From RGIG1681 sp045596905 (GTDB lineage Bacteria > Bacillota > Clostridia > Christensenellales > UBA1242): a stretch of DNA of 58,952 nt. The notes beneath the pieces are model-generated. The model was not told the DNA's origin. It did not search any database and worked only from the letters and a program-made list of their open reading frames with translations. This document shows, piece by piece, positions 1 to 7,348 of this stretch; the stretch's first letter is position 1, and each line of letters begins with the position of its first letter. Both the position numbers and the translations under genes were made by a program. The stretch is from the NCBI GenBank assembly GCA_045596905.1, contig JAZODG010000037.1, forward strand, positions 1 to 58,952. Direction: 5' to 3'.

Positions 1-1
1 C

Positions 2-244
2 AATCAAATCGACACAAAACTTATTGCAGTGCCAACAGGCGACCCAACATATAGCAGCTACACAGAAATCACAGATATGCCACCACATATCATTGAAGAA
101 CTTATGCACTTTTTGAGAGTTTATAAAGAACTTGAAGGAAAAGAAACAAAAATCAGTAAGTTCTATGACAGTGAATATGCAAGAAACGCTATCAAAATCT
201 GTATGAACAGATACAACGAAGCACACAAAGACGACAACAAATAA
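2..244 (+). CDS. ppa: Inorganic pyrophosphatase, class I, C-terminal fragment
   Basis: Only the last 80 codons are present; the frame is open to the window edge, so the gene is cut by the boundary and is not a pseudogene. The protein hydrolyses pyrophosphate to phosphate in the cytoplasm and so drives biosynthetic reactions. The fragment reads LIAVPTGDPTYSSY, then a helix with DMPPHIIEELMHFLRVYKELEG, matching the typical class I ending (acidic loop, LP/PPH, HFF.VYKDLEG, C-terminal helix). The GTG at 29 is an internal Val codon, not a start. An intrinsic terminator follows at once. The family call is firm, but the metal-binding core lies outside the window. Confidence 0.85.
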   Translation, partial: NQIDTKLIAVPTGDPTYSSYTEITDMPPHIIEELMHFLRVYKELEGKETKISKFYDSEYARNAIKICMNRYNEAHKDDNK

Positions 245-270
245 AACTTGGACCCCATCCAAGTTTTTTT
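243..270 (+). terminator. Intrinsic terminator after ppa
   Basis: A 10-bp stem (aaaacttgga / tccaagtttt) with loop cccca is followed by a T-run. It overlaps the ppa stop codon and ends that transcript before the heptose operon promoter. Confidence 0.85.
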
Positions 271-303
271 ATTTGCAAATTTATCATAAAAATATCCAAG
301 TAA

Positions 304-332
304 TTGATATCTTTTTTTGCATATGTTAAACT
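304..332 (+). promoter_or_regulatory. Promoter of the heptose operon
   Basis: TTGATA (304-309), a 17-base spacer and TAAACT (327-332) preceded by TGT (extended -10). The start would fall near 339, giving a leader of about 24 bases that contains the GGGGAG ribosome site of hddA. Confidence 0.6.
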
Positions 333-362
333 AATAATAGAAAAATATTTTAAGGGGGAGTT

Positions 363-1421
363 ATGATAATTAGAAGTAGAGCGCCACTCCGTATTGGGCT
401 TGCCGGTGGTGGTACTGACCTTTCGTCTTTTAGTGATCAATATGGTGGTTGTGTATTTAACTCAACAATTGGCATGTATGCTTACTGCACAATCATTCCA
501 ACAGACGACAACAAAATAAAAATTTACGCTTATGATAATAAAAATAATATGGAAACAGAAAGTGTTCCATATTTACCAATCGATGATGATAACACTCTTA
601 TTTTACATAAAGGAGTTTATAATAGAATCGTTAAAGATTACAACGGTGGCAAACCATTATCTTTTATTATGAGTACTAGTAATGACGCCCCTATTGGTTC
701 TGGTCTTGGAACATCATCAACTATGGTTGTTGCCATTTTAGAAGCATTTAACAAATGGTTATCGCTTGGTTTGAATGATTATCAAAAGGCATTTCTTGCT
801 TATGATATTGAAAGAAATGATCTTAAATTAGCCGGGGGTAAACAAGATCAATACGCTGCTGTTTTTGGTGGTTTTAACTACATTGAATTTAAACAAGACA
901 AGACTGTCGTTGTTAACAGTTTAAGAATTGACAAAAGCATTGTCAGTGAACTTGAATGCTCCATAGTTCTTTACTACTTAGGAAAAGATAGAAAGTCTGC
1001 AAATATCCAGAAAGAACTCACAAAAAATATTATTAATGAACAGCTTTCTAATACAAAAAACAAAAATACAAAGACGCTAGAAGCGATGGAAAACCTAAAG
1101 AAATTCGCAAAAGAAATGAAAGACTGTCTTTTAGTTGGCGATTTTGATGGTTTTTCCAACTGTTTAAATAAAGGCTGGGAAAACAAAAAGAAGACCTCAA
1201 AAGTTGTTTCAAACCAAATGATTGAAGATACTATAAACTTTGCATTTGAAAATGGAGCTAAATCAGTCAAAGTTTCAGGTGCCGGTGGTGGTGGTTTCTT
1301 ATTATTTTACTGCGATCCTATCAATAGGCAAAAACTTATCAATGCACTTCAATCTTTACCTGGAACAATCTACCCAACAAAATTTACTAAACATGGTGCT
1401 GAAAGCTGGATAACCGGCTAA
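363..1421 (+). CDS. hddA: D-glycero-alpha-D-manno-heptose 7-phosphate kinase (GHMP kinase)
   Basis: This cytoplasmic GHMP kinase (352 aa, usual length for HddA) should add an alpha phosphate at C1 of D-glycero-D-manno-heptose 7-phosphate. It opens with RSRAPLRIGLAGGGTD, the HddA-type N-terminus. The ATP-binding motif APIGSGLGTSSTM lies near residues 109-121, and the C-terminal GHMP motif VSGAGGGGFLLFY near 303-315. A GGGGAG site 5-6 bases upstream supports the ATG. It is first in a tight operon (9-base gap to the next gene) with the HddC-GmhB fusion and GmhA, so all four steps to a nucleotide-activated heptose are present. Related kinases act on other sugars such as fucose, but the neighbours favour heptose. 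Confidence 0.88.
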   Translation: MIIRSRAPLRIGLAGGGTDLSSFSDQYGGCVFNSTIGMYAYCTIIPTDDNKIKIYAYDNKNNMETESVPYLPIDDDNTLILHKGVYNRIVKDYNGGKPLSFIMSTSNDAPIGSGLGTSSTMVVAILEAFNKWLSLGLNDYQKAFLAYDIERNDLKLAGGKQDQYAAVFGGFNYIEFKQDKTVVVNSLRIDKSIVSELECSIVLYYLGKDRKSANIQKELTKNIINEQLSNTKNKNTKTLEAMENLKKFAKEMKDCLLVGDFDGFSNCLNKGWENKKKTSKVVSNQMIEDTINFAFENGAKSVKVSGAGGGGFLLFYCDPINRQKLINALQSLPGTIYPTKFTKHGAESWITG

Positions 1422-1430
1422 AGGAGAATT

Positions 1431-2714
1431 ATGAAAGCTTTAATAATGGCAGGTGGAAAAGGTACAAGATTAACTGAGATAACGAAAAATCTACTTCCAA
1501 AACCAATGGTTGAGCTTAATGGTAAAAAACTTCTAGAATATGCTATCGACAATCTCATAGAATATGGTGTTACCGAAATATTTTTATCAATTGGGTTTAT
1601 GCATGAAGTCATTGAAGAATATTTTAGCAAAAAGGAATATCCTGTAAAAATACACTTTATTGTTGAAGATGAGCCTCTTGGTTCTGGTGGTGCATTATAT
1701 TTAATCAAAGACCAGCTTGACGATGACTTTGTTGTTTGTAATGGCGATGCTCTTTTTAATATAAATATCAAAAAAATGCTTGATTTCCATAAAGCCAAAA
1801 ATTCAATTGCAACTCTATTCACCCACCCAAATTATCACCCATATGATAGTGACCTTATCATTTGTGATGATGATTGCAAAATATTAAAAATAGATAAAAA
1901 GGACACCGTTAGGGACTATTATTATAAAAATAATGTAAATGCAGGTTTTTTTATTATTAATCCAAAGGCTCTTTATTATTTTGACACACTGAAAAAGGTT
2001 TCAATGGAAAATGATTTTATAGCAACCCTTCTTGCAGACGGCAAAAATGTGTTTGCTTATAAATCAACTGAATACATAAAAGACGTAGGAACACCTGAAC
2101 GATATTTTAATGCAATTAACGACTTAAAAAACAATCTTCCAGAAAAACAGAATCCAAAAAACAAACAAAAAGCTATCTTTTTAGACAGGGATGGCACAAT
2201 AAATGTTTATAAAGGATTTCTTAAACACTCTGATGATTTTGAACTTATTGAGGGTGTCTCTAACGCCATTAAACTTATAAATAAAAGTGAGTATTTAGCA
2301 ATAATTATTTCAAATCAACCCGTTATTGCAAGAGGCGAATGCACTTTTGAAGAACAAGAAAATATTTTCAAAAAACTTGAAACTTTACTTGGCAAAGATG
2401 GTGCTTATATTGACGGATACTATTATTGCCCACACCACCCACACAGTGGTTATGACGGTGAAGTTAAGGAACTAAAAATCGAATGCGACTGCAGAAAACC
2501 TAAAATAGGCATGTTAAAACAAGCAGTAAATGACTTTAATCTGGACCTTCAAAAATGTATATTTGTTGGAGACACTGACACAGATATAAAAACAGGAAAA
2601 AATGCTGGCATAACAACTATTAGAGTTCCATCACCTGCAGAAGAATTACATAATGAAAAAGAAGATTTTTACTTTGAAAATCTTTTAGCAGCAATGCAAA
2701 CAATACTAAAATAA
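1431..2714 (+). CDS. hddC-gmhB: Fusion: heptose-1-phosphate nucleotidyltransferase (HddC-like) + heptose 1,7-bisphosphate phosphatase (GmhB-like)
   Basis: Two enzymes in one 427-aa chain. Residues 1-235 are a sugar-1-phosphate nucleotidyltransferase with MKALIMAGGKGTRL and NLLPKPMVELNGKKL; by context it would transfer GMP (HddC-like) to heptose 1-phosphate. Residues about 248-427 are a GmhB-type HAD phosphatase with FLDRDGT (Asp252/Asp254), the zinc loop CPHHPHSGYDG...CDCRKP and VGDTDTDIKTGKNAG, which would remove the 7-phosphate. A linker of about 10 residues (PEKQNPKNKQ) separates them. The frame is continuous, so this is a real fusion and not a sequencing join. The phosphatase acts just before the nucleotidyltransfer step, so fusion would channel the intermediate. 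The nucleotide used (GTP, CTP or ATP) cannot be read from sequence. Confidence 0.85.
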   Translation: MKALIMAGGKGTRLTEITKNLLPKPMVELNGKKLLEYAIDNLIEYGVTEIFLSIGFMHEVIEEYFSKKEYPVKIHFIVEDEPLGSGGALYLIKDQLDDDFVVCNGDALFNINIKKMLDFHKAKNSIATLFTHPNYHPYDSDLIICDDDCKILKIDKKDTVRDYYYKNNVNAGFFIINPKALYYFDTLKKVSMENDFIATLLADGKNVFAYKSTEYIKDVGTPERYFNAINDLKNNLPEKQNPKNKQKAIFLDRDGTINVYKGFLKHSDDFELIEGVSNAIKLINKSEYLAIIISNQPVIARGECTFEEQENIFKKLETLLGKDGAYIDGYYYCPHHPHSGYDGEVKELKIECDCRKPKIGMLKQAVNDFNLDLQKCIFVGDTDTDIKTGKNAGITTIRVPSPAEELHNEKEDFYFENLLAAMQTILK

Positions 2715-2726
2715 AGGAAAATACTT

Positions 2727-3374
2727 ATGAAACAAACAACATTAGATCTTATTGATAATCTTTTAACAAGAAAACCAGACCTGAGTTATTTAAAAAACGC
2801 ACTTATTGAAGCAACTCAAATGATTTGTGATGCAAGGGCTTCACAAAATAAAATTTTAGTTTGTGGTAATGGAGGAAGTTACTCAGATGCAGAGCACATT
2901 GCTGGAGAGTTTAACAAAAGTTTCTGTTTAAAAAGACCGATAGATGATGAGCTTTATGACAAATTGAAAACAGCATTTCCAGAAGATGCAGACTCTTTTA
3001 AAGACAACTTAGAACAAGGTATTCCATGTATTCCATTACCATCAATCGTTGCCTCAAACACTGCTTTCAATAACGACAAAAATGCCGACTTTACTTATGC
3101 TCAAATGACATATGCCCTTGGAAAACCAAACGATGTTTTGATTTGTATAAGTACATCAGGAAATAGCAAAAATGTTATTTATCCAGCAAAACTTGCAAAA
3201 GCTCTTGGTATTAAAGTTATATCTTTAACTGGCGAAACCGGTGGAAAATTAAAAGATTTGTCAGATATCCTTTTAAATGCTCCTGAAAGAGAAACATACC
3301 TTATCCAAGAATATCATTTGTCAATCTACCATACTCTTTGTTTAACTGTTGAAAATGAAATTTTTGGCAAATAA
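2727..3374 (+). CDS. gmhA: Sedoheptulose 7-phosphate isomerase (SIS domain)
   Basis: GmhA converts sedoheptulose 7-phosphate to D-glycero-D-manno-heptose 7-phosphate, the entry step from the pentose phosphate pathway. The SIS fold shows as KILVCGNGGSYSDAEHIAGEF (a GNGGS phosphate loop followed by the usual helix), then STSGNSKNV and ISLTGETGGKLKDL. The C-terminal HLSIYHTLCLTVE matches the family's His-containing helix. At 215 aa it is somewhat longer than typical GmhA (about 190), with an extra segment near residues 70-95 after FNKSF. It is third in the operon, 12 bases after the fusion gene, with an AAAGGAAAA ribosome site. A transketolase that can make the substrate lies at 20522. Confidence 0.9.
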   Translation: MKQTTLDLIDNLLTRKPDLSYLKNALIEATQMICDARASQNKILVCGNGGSYSDAEHIAGEFNKSFCLKRPIDDELYDKLKTAFPEDADSFKDNLEQGIPCIPLPSIVASNTAFNNDKNADFTYAQMTYALGKPNDVLICISTSGNSKNVIYPAKLAKALGIKVISLTGETGGKLKDLSDILLNAPERETYLIQEYHLSIYHTLCLTVENEIFGK

Positions 3375-3484
3375 AATTATGAAATTTGATTTTGTTTTCA
3401 TAACATTAAATTTCTAAAAAGTATTGATTTTTCAGCAAAAATATGATACCCTATAGGTAGAATATAGTTCAAAGGGAGGCTATT

Positions 3485-4105
3485 ATGGTTATTACAGTTG
3501 ACGGATACGACGGAACAGGAAAATCTACACTTGCAGAAAATATTAAAAAGAGATACGGTTTTGAACACATTGAAAAACCATTTATTAAGATGTGGCAAGA
3601 CTTATATGGTTATAGTGAAGAAGAAATCGTTGCATTTGAAGGTCAACTTTGGAAAAAAGGTGATAAAAGAGACCTTGTAAGATTTTATCTTGAAGGTATT
3701 CTTTGGATGCAAGAATATGGGAAAACACACAACGTTGTTCTTGACAGAGGTGTACTTACAACATATGCCGTTCTTGGAAATGAAGACACTGCAGATGTTT
3801 TTGATGAATATATTGCAAAAGGTGCATTCCATGAAGCAAGCATTTACCTTGTTGCTTCTGACCTAGAAAGAAGAAGAAGAATTTTTGAAAATGATCCTCA
3901 TGATCCAGACCTTAAATATCCAATCGAATGGAGAAAAAATGATTTGATTGAATATGCCGACAGTAGAAAATTAAACTACTATAAGGTAGACACAAACGGA
4001 AGGGGTCCAGACCAAGTTTTTGAAGCTGCAATACCTATCCTTGATAAGATTATTTATAAAGGAAAAGGCGCTCCAGAAACTGGACATGATAAACCTGAAG
4101 AATAA
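3485..4105 (+). CDS. Thymidylate kinase-like P-loop nucleotide kinase
   Basis: A 206-aa P-loop kinase of the TMK/deoxynucleoside kinase class. It begins MVITVDGYDGTGKSTLAENI (Walker A DGYDGTGKST). LDRGVLTTYAVLG near residue 82 corresponds to the DR(Y) substrate motif, and an arginine-rich lid ERRRRIF lies near 122. A strong GGGAGG site sits 6-7 bases before the ATG. It may make dTDP, or phosphorylate another nucleotide or sugar nucleoside; the divergence from canonical TMK (the lid, and G for Y after DR) leaves this open. It is 110 bases after gmhA with its own weak promoter-like TTGATT-17-TACCCT near 3423, so it may be separate from the heptose operon. The C-terminus is charged and probably disordered. 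Confidence 0.6.
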   Translation: MVITVDGYDGTGKSTLAENIKKRYGFEHIEKPFIKMWQDLYGYSEEEIVAFEGQLWKKGDKRDLVRFYLEGILWMQEYGKTHNVVLDRGVLTTYAVLGNEDTADVFDEYIAKGAFHEASIYLVASDLERRRRIFENDPHDPDLKYPIEWRKNDLIEYADSRKLNYYKVDTNGRGPDQVFEAAIPILDKIIYKGKGAPETGHDKPEE

Positions 4106-4115
4106 AACACAAAAC

Positions 4116-4142
4116 AAAAAACCAGCTCTTGCTGGTTTTTTT
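4116..4142. terminator. Bidirectional terminator between convergent genes
   Basis: Stem aaccagc / gctggtt with loop tctt, an A-run before and a T-run after. It serves both the kinase at 3485 and the leftward glycan string. Confidence 0.85.
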
Positions 4143-4995
4143 ATTTGCTATTAAACTCATTAATCATTTGAACCGCTTTTTCAATATTTCCCTTATAATA
4201 AATTGCTTTAACATTTTTTGTAAATTCTTTTACAAGTTTCATTCTATTTGCTGCAAGTTCTTCTGTGTCAAGTGACATAACTGGATATGTATTTCCAAAA
4301 AACATTCTTGACGTACCACGAATCTTCCTACAAGACTCTTCATATAAATGCCATAAAAATTTATCAGAAGTCCAAATATCAAACATGTATTCTTCTTGAT
4401 TACAAATTAATCCATAGCTGAACAGGCTGATTTCGTATTCAAGATCTTCTGCTGTATTTTCGTGTACAAAGTATTTGCTATTGCCAAGTTTTTTTCTCCA
4501 GTAGTCATTTGAAACATATTGGTTTTTTATTCTTCCAACAGTTTTTTTATTAATTAAATCAACTAAAACTTTTTCATCTGAATAAAACATTCCACCTTCT
4601 GAAAGTTTTAATGCCAGACTAGTTTTTCCCATGCCTGTTGCTGGTCCCCAGCAAACAATAGCTTTTCCATCTACTATTGCAGAAGCACCATGCACACAAA
4701 TAATACCTTTTTCCTGTCTTGCTCTTTCAAGAATATATTCTGTTAAAGAAATAGCGTCTTTCGGGTTAAAATCAATATACTCAAGCTCAATGTTTGGATA
4801 TGTTAATTTAATTTGATTTTTGCTTGATTTTTTAATAGTTATAACCGCATCAAATTTCTCACAGTTGTTTAAAATTAAAGCTGAAGGAATATATGATGAG
4901 AAGAAATCATCGTTTGTTATGTCTGAAAGTGTTTTTTCGTCTGAACAAATCTTCACAATCGCACTAGCAGACTTAACATATATTTCTTTAGTCAT
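4141..4995 (-). CDS. HPr kinase/PEPCK-like ATP-binding protein
   Basis: A 284-aa protein whose second half has the HprK/PEPCK-type nucleotide fold: VHGASAIVDGKAIVCWGP, then P-loop GPATGMGKTS at about residues 117-126, and YSDEKVLVDL near 137, similar to the HprK segment that binds metal. No PTS HPr gene is in view, and the N-terminal 90 residues do not look like the HprK N-domain. It could phosphorylate a small molecule or a protein. The start is set at 4995: AGAGG lies 6-7 bases upstream and ATGACTAA overlaps the stop of the preceding GT4 gene, which indicates translational coupling. It is last in a five-gene leftward string of glycan-related genes. Fold call is good; substrate is unknown. 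Confidence 0.65.
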   Translation of the reverse strand: MTKEIYVKSASAIVKICSDEKTLSDITNDDFFSSYIPSALILNNCEKFDAVITIKKSSKNQIKLTYPNIELEYIDFNPKDAISLTEYILERARQEKGIICVHGASAIVDGKAIVCWGPATGMGKTSLALKLSEGGMFYSDEKVLVDLINKKTVGRIKNQYVSNDYWRKKLGNSKYFVHENTAEDLEYEISLFSYGLICNQEEYMFDIWTSDKFLWHLYEESCRKIRGTSRMFFGNTYPVMSLDTEELAANRMKLVKEFTKNVKAIYYKGNIEKAVQMINEFNSK

Positions 4996-6115
4996 AGCTA
5001 ACCTCTTCATAAAGTTTTAGTAATTCTTTTGCCTTGGCAACCCATGTAAATTTCTCCTTTATGGTATTGTATGCATTGTTTGCAATTCTATCAGAAAACT
5101 CTTTATCTGTAAGCATTTTATAAATCTTTTCTGTTAAATCATCTGGATCCTCTTGATTAACAAGCAAGGCGTTTTCATCATTTTTAGCAAACTCTTCCAT
5201 ACTAGTTCCCCTTGTTGTGATTGCAGGGGTTTTACAGGCTGCAGCTTCCAAAAGAGTTGACATAATGCCTTCTTTGTCATATGAAGGCAACACTGCTAAT
5301 TTTGCACTTCTATATGATTTTCTCAAAACTTCGTTTGACACTAAACCTAAAAATTGAACCTGATCAGTTAATCCTAATTTTTCAGTAAGTGCTTCCAATT
5401 CTTCTCTATAAGGACCTTTTCCAATAATAGTGAAATTTGGAGTAAAATTCTTTTGCTCTTTTAAGTTTTTAAGAGCTTGAAGAATATGTTGAACACCTTT
5501 GATAGGAATAAGTCTTCCAACAAACAACAAATCAATATCTCTTGGTTGTGATGGATCTTCAAAATAAACGCTATCATCGATTGCATTGGTGCTAATCTTA
5601 ATATCTGGATAAGCTCCAAAATCAATCCATTTGCGTTTTACATTTTCAGAAACGGCAATTAAATTTTTTTCTTTTTCCAAAATAAGTTTGCATATATAAT
5701 TGATTTCAAATGGCGAACCATGTAAATGCAAAACATGTCTGCAATCAAACGGAACAGCAAGTGAATCAATAACATTATGGACTGTGATTATATCAAACTT
5801 ATTTTGACTTAAATACTGATAAGCAAGTCTTGAAACCCACAAACTTTCCCTATCCCATCTAGTCCAATCAGCACCAGCAGGAACACTGTAAATATCTTCA
5901 AAATGTTTGTCAAGTTTCAGAAATTCAATATGAACATCTTTATTTTCTACCATAAAGTTTTTGAAATAGTCACTAAACTCTAAGTAGTCTGCACTCACGG
6001 TTAACACTGTCGCATCGTGACCAAGCTTAGCAAAAAATTTTGCTGTTTGGAGTGGATAAATTTCGCCACCACCTGTGTAATAAGATAGTCTTGGACAATA
6101 AATCAGTATTTTCAT
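4988..6115 (-). CDS. Glycosyltransferase family 4 (GT-B)
   Basis: A 375-aa retaining GT-B transferase of the GT4 group, cytoplasmic or loosely membrane-bound, expected to move a sugar from a nucleotide donor to a glycan or lipid acceptor. MKILIYCPRLSYYTGGGEIYPL gives the N-terminal Rossmann start with the Gly-rich acceptor loop. FVGRLIPIKGVQHIL begins the donor domain near residue 200. The EX7E motif is EGIMSTLLE in PSYDKEGIMSTLLEAAACKTPAI. A GGAGGGG site precedes the ATG. It sits between a Nudix hydrolase (14-base gap) and the HprK-like kinase (8-base overlap). The heptose pathway next door makes a nucleotide-heptose a plausible donor; this is inference. Confidence 0.85.
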   Translation of the reverse strand: MKILIYCPRLSYYTGGGEIYPLQTAKFFAKLGHDATVLTVSADYLEFSDYFKNFMVENKDVHIEFLKLDKHFEDIYSVPAGADWTRWDRESLWVSRLAYQYLSQNKFDIITVHNVIDSLAVPFDCRHVLHLHGSPFEINYICKLILEKEKNLIAVSENVKRKWIDFGAYPDIKISTNAIDDSVYFEDPSQPRDIDLLFVGRLIPIKGVQHILQALKNLKEQKNFTPNFTIIGKGPYREELEALTEKLGLTDQVQFLGLVSNEVLRKSYRSAKLAVLPSYDKEGIMSTLLEAAACKTPAITTRGTSMEEFAKNDENALLVNQEDPDDLTEKIYKMLTDKEFSDRIANNAYNTIKEKFTWVAKAKELLKLYEEVSYD

Positions 6116-6129
6116 ACTCCCCTCCTAAA

Positions 6130-6591
6130 TTAAATGTTCCAATATTTTCTAGCACATTCAAGTTGTTCACTGAACACAATGCCTTTTGACCATTTAATAT
6201 AGTTTACTAGGTCATCTAAATCAACAAATTTTCTTTCTGAAATTTCCCACTCTTCGTTCCATGGCAAAATTTCATCAACTTTTGCTGTATAACGCAATTG
6301 ATAATATGTTTGGCCGTTTTCTACAACTTCAACTGCACCAATATATTTTGCATCTTTTACAGTTAAACAAGCTTCTTCCATAATTTCACGGTCAAGAGTT
6401 TGTTTTGGTGTTTCGCCTTCTTCTGGATGGCCACCAGGAACTGTCCATGTTGCACCATTTCTAACAATTAAAATTTGATTTTGCTCATTGAAGATATATC
6501 CACTTACTTGTGTGTATAATTCTCCATTCAACTTAAAATCTTCACACCATGCAATTTTTAAATCATCGCCCAATTTTTCATAATTTTTCAT
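6130..6591 (-). CDS. Nudix hydrolase
   Basis: A 153-aa Nudix protein with a full Nudix box: G54-x5-E60-x7-REIMEE (residues 54-73), which binds the metal for pyrophosphate-bond hydrolysis. TWTVPGGHPEEGE precedes it as in most of the family. Its ATG lies inside the end of the HAD gene (14-base overlap) with a GGAGAG site, so the two are translationally coupled. Nudix enzymes in glycan clusters often cleave nucleotide sugars or clear damaged nucleotides. The substrate cannot be told from sequence. Confidence 0.85.
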   Translation of the reverse strand: MKNYEKLGDDLKIAWCEDFKLNGELYTQVSGYIFNEQNQILIVRNGATWTVPGGHPEEGETPKQTLDREIMEEACLTVKDAKYIGAVEVVENGQTYYQLRYTAKVDEILPWNEEWEISERKFVDLDDLVNYIKWSKGIVFSEQLECARKYWNI

Positions 6592-7348
6592 AACTCTCTC
6601 CTCTTTCTTCTTTTAATAACTCTAAAATGCCCACGCCATGGCTTGGAAACACTTTATCACAATATTTGTTAAACTCTACCTTATCGCCAACACTATATAT
6701 CTTCACTGCATCACTATGCTCTGGAGTATATGGTTCAGAGTCAGTAACAAGTATTGCACTTTTATCAGCAAACAAATTATCAATAGTTGATATTTTGTTA
6801 TTGCCTTCTGGTTGAATATAAATTTTCAAACCACTTCTTTGGCTTTTAGTAACAGCCATTGATTCAAAACCACGAATACTTTTTAAGTATCCCATAATTG
6901 AATCTATTTCATTTCTCAAAATTTCTGGAAATCTAATGGTTGGCGAATGTATACGATTCTTATTAACAACAACACAATCAGGTTGTTCCAAAATTGTTGA
7001 ATTTTTTACTTCAATGTCAATATTTTTTGATTGAAGATATTGTTCAACACATGCTCTTACATATTCACTTAATTCAATCTCTGATTCTGCAGGATTCACA
7101 CATTCAAATTCATTATCTGCTGTTTTAGTATAAACTGTTGCACCACCTTCGGTAATGGCAACATAGTCAAGACCATAATCTCTAGCAATATCGATTGAAT
7201 CAGCAAGTGGTCTATATGTACACACCCCAAACTTAAACCCTTCAGCTTTCATCACAGAGATTTGTTTTTTTATTGCTTCAAAATTTTTCGGATAACCATT
7301 CTCAAATAAGAGAGTGTCGTCTATATCAAATAGAATAATTTTTTCCAT
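6578..7348 (-). CDS. HAD-family hydrolase (Cof-like phosphatase)
   Basis: A 256-aa HAD phosphatase. Motif I is FDIDDTLLF (Asp8 and Asp10 as nucleophile and acid/base), and VCTYRPLADS resembles the motif II region. VTDSEPYTPEHSDAVKIYSVGD near 195-216 takes the place of motif IV, with DS instead of the usual GDxxND, and this is the weakest match. The long middle part fits a type II cap. The start overlaps the preceding GT2 stop as TAATG. The gene ends in TGA, showing TGA is a stop codon here. It probably removes phosphate from a sugar or nucleotide intermediate made in this cluster; the substrate is unknown. Confidence 0.75.
   Translation of the reverse strand: MEKIILFDIDDTLLFENGYPKNFEAIKKQISVMKAEGFKFGVCTYRPLADSIDIARDYGLDYVAITEGGATVYTKTADNEFECVNPAESEIELSEYVRACVEQYLQSKNIDIEVKNSTILEQPDCVVVNKNRIHSPTIRFPEILRNEIDSIMGYLKSIRGFESMAVTKSQRSGLKIYIQPEGNNKISTIDNLFADKSAILVTDSEPYTPEHSDAVKIYSVGDKVEFNKYCDKVFPSHGVGILELLKEERGESYEKL

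Noticed and set aside
1431..2130. The HddC-like domain as the missing GlmU uridyltransferase
   Set aside because: It is fused to a GmhB phosphatase and embedded in a heptose operon, so its sugar is far more likely heptose 1-phosphate.
6578..6591. Reassignment of TGA to tryptophan
   Set aside because: The HAD gene ends at TGA exactly where the coupled Nudix gene begins, and Trp is encoded by TGG throughout.
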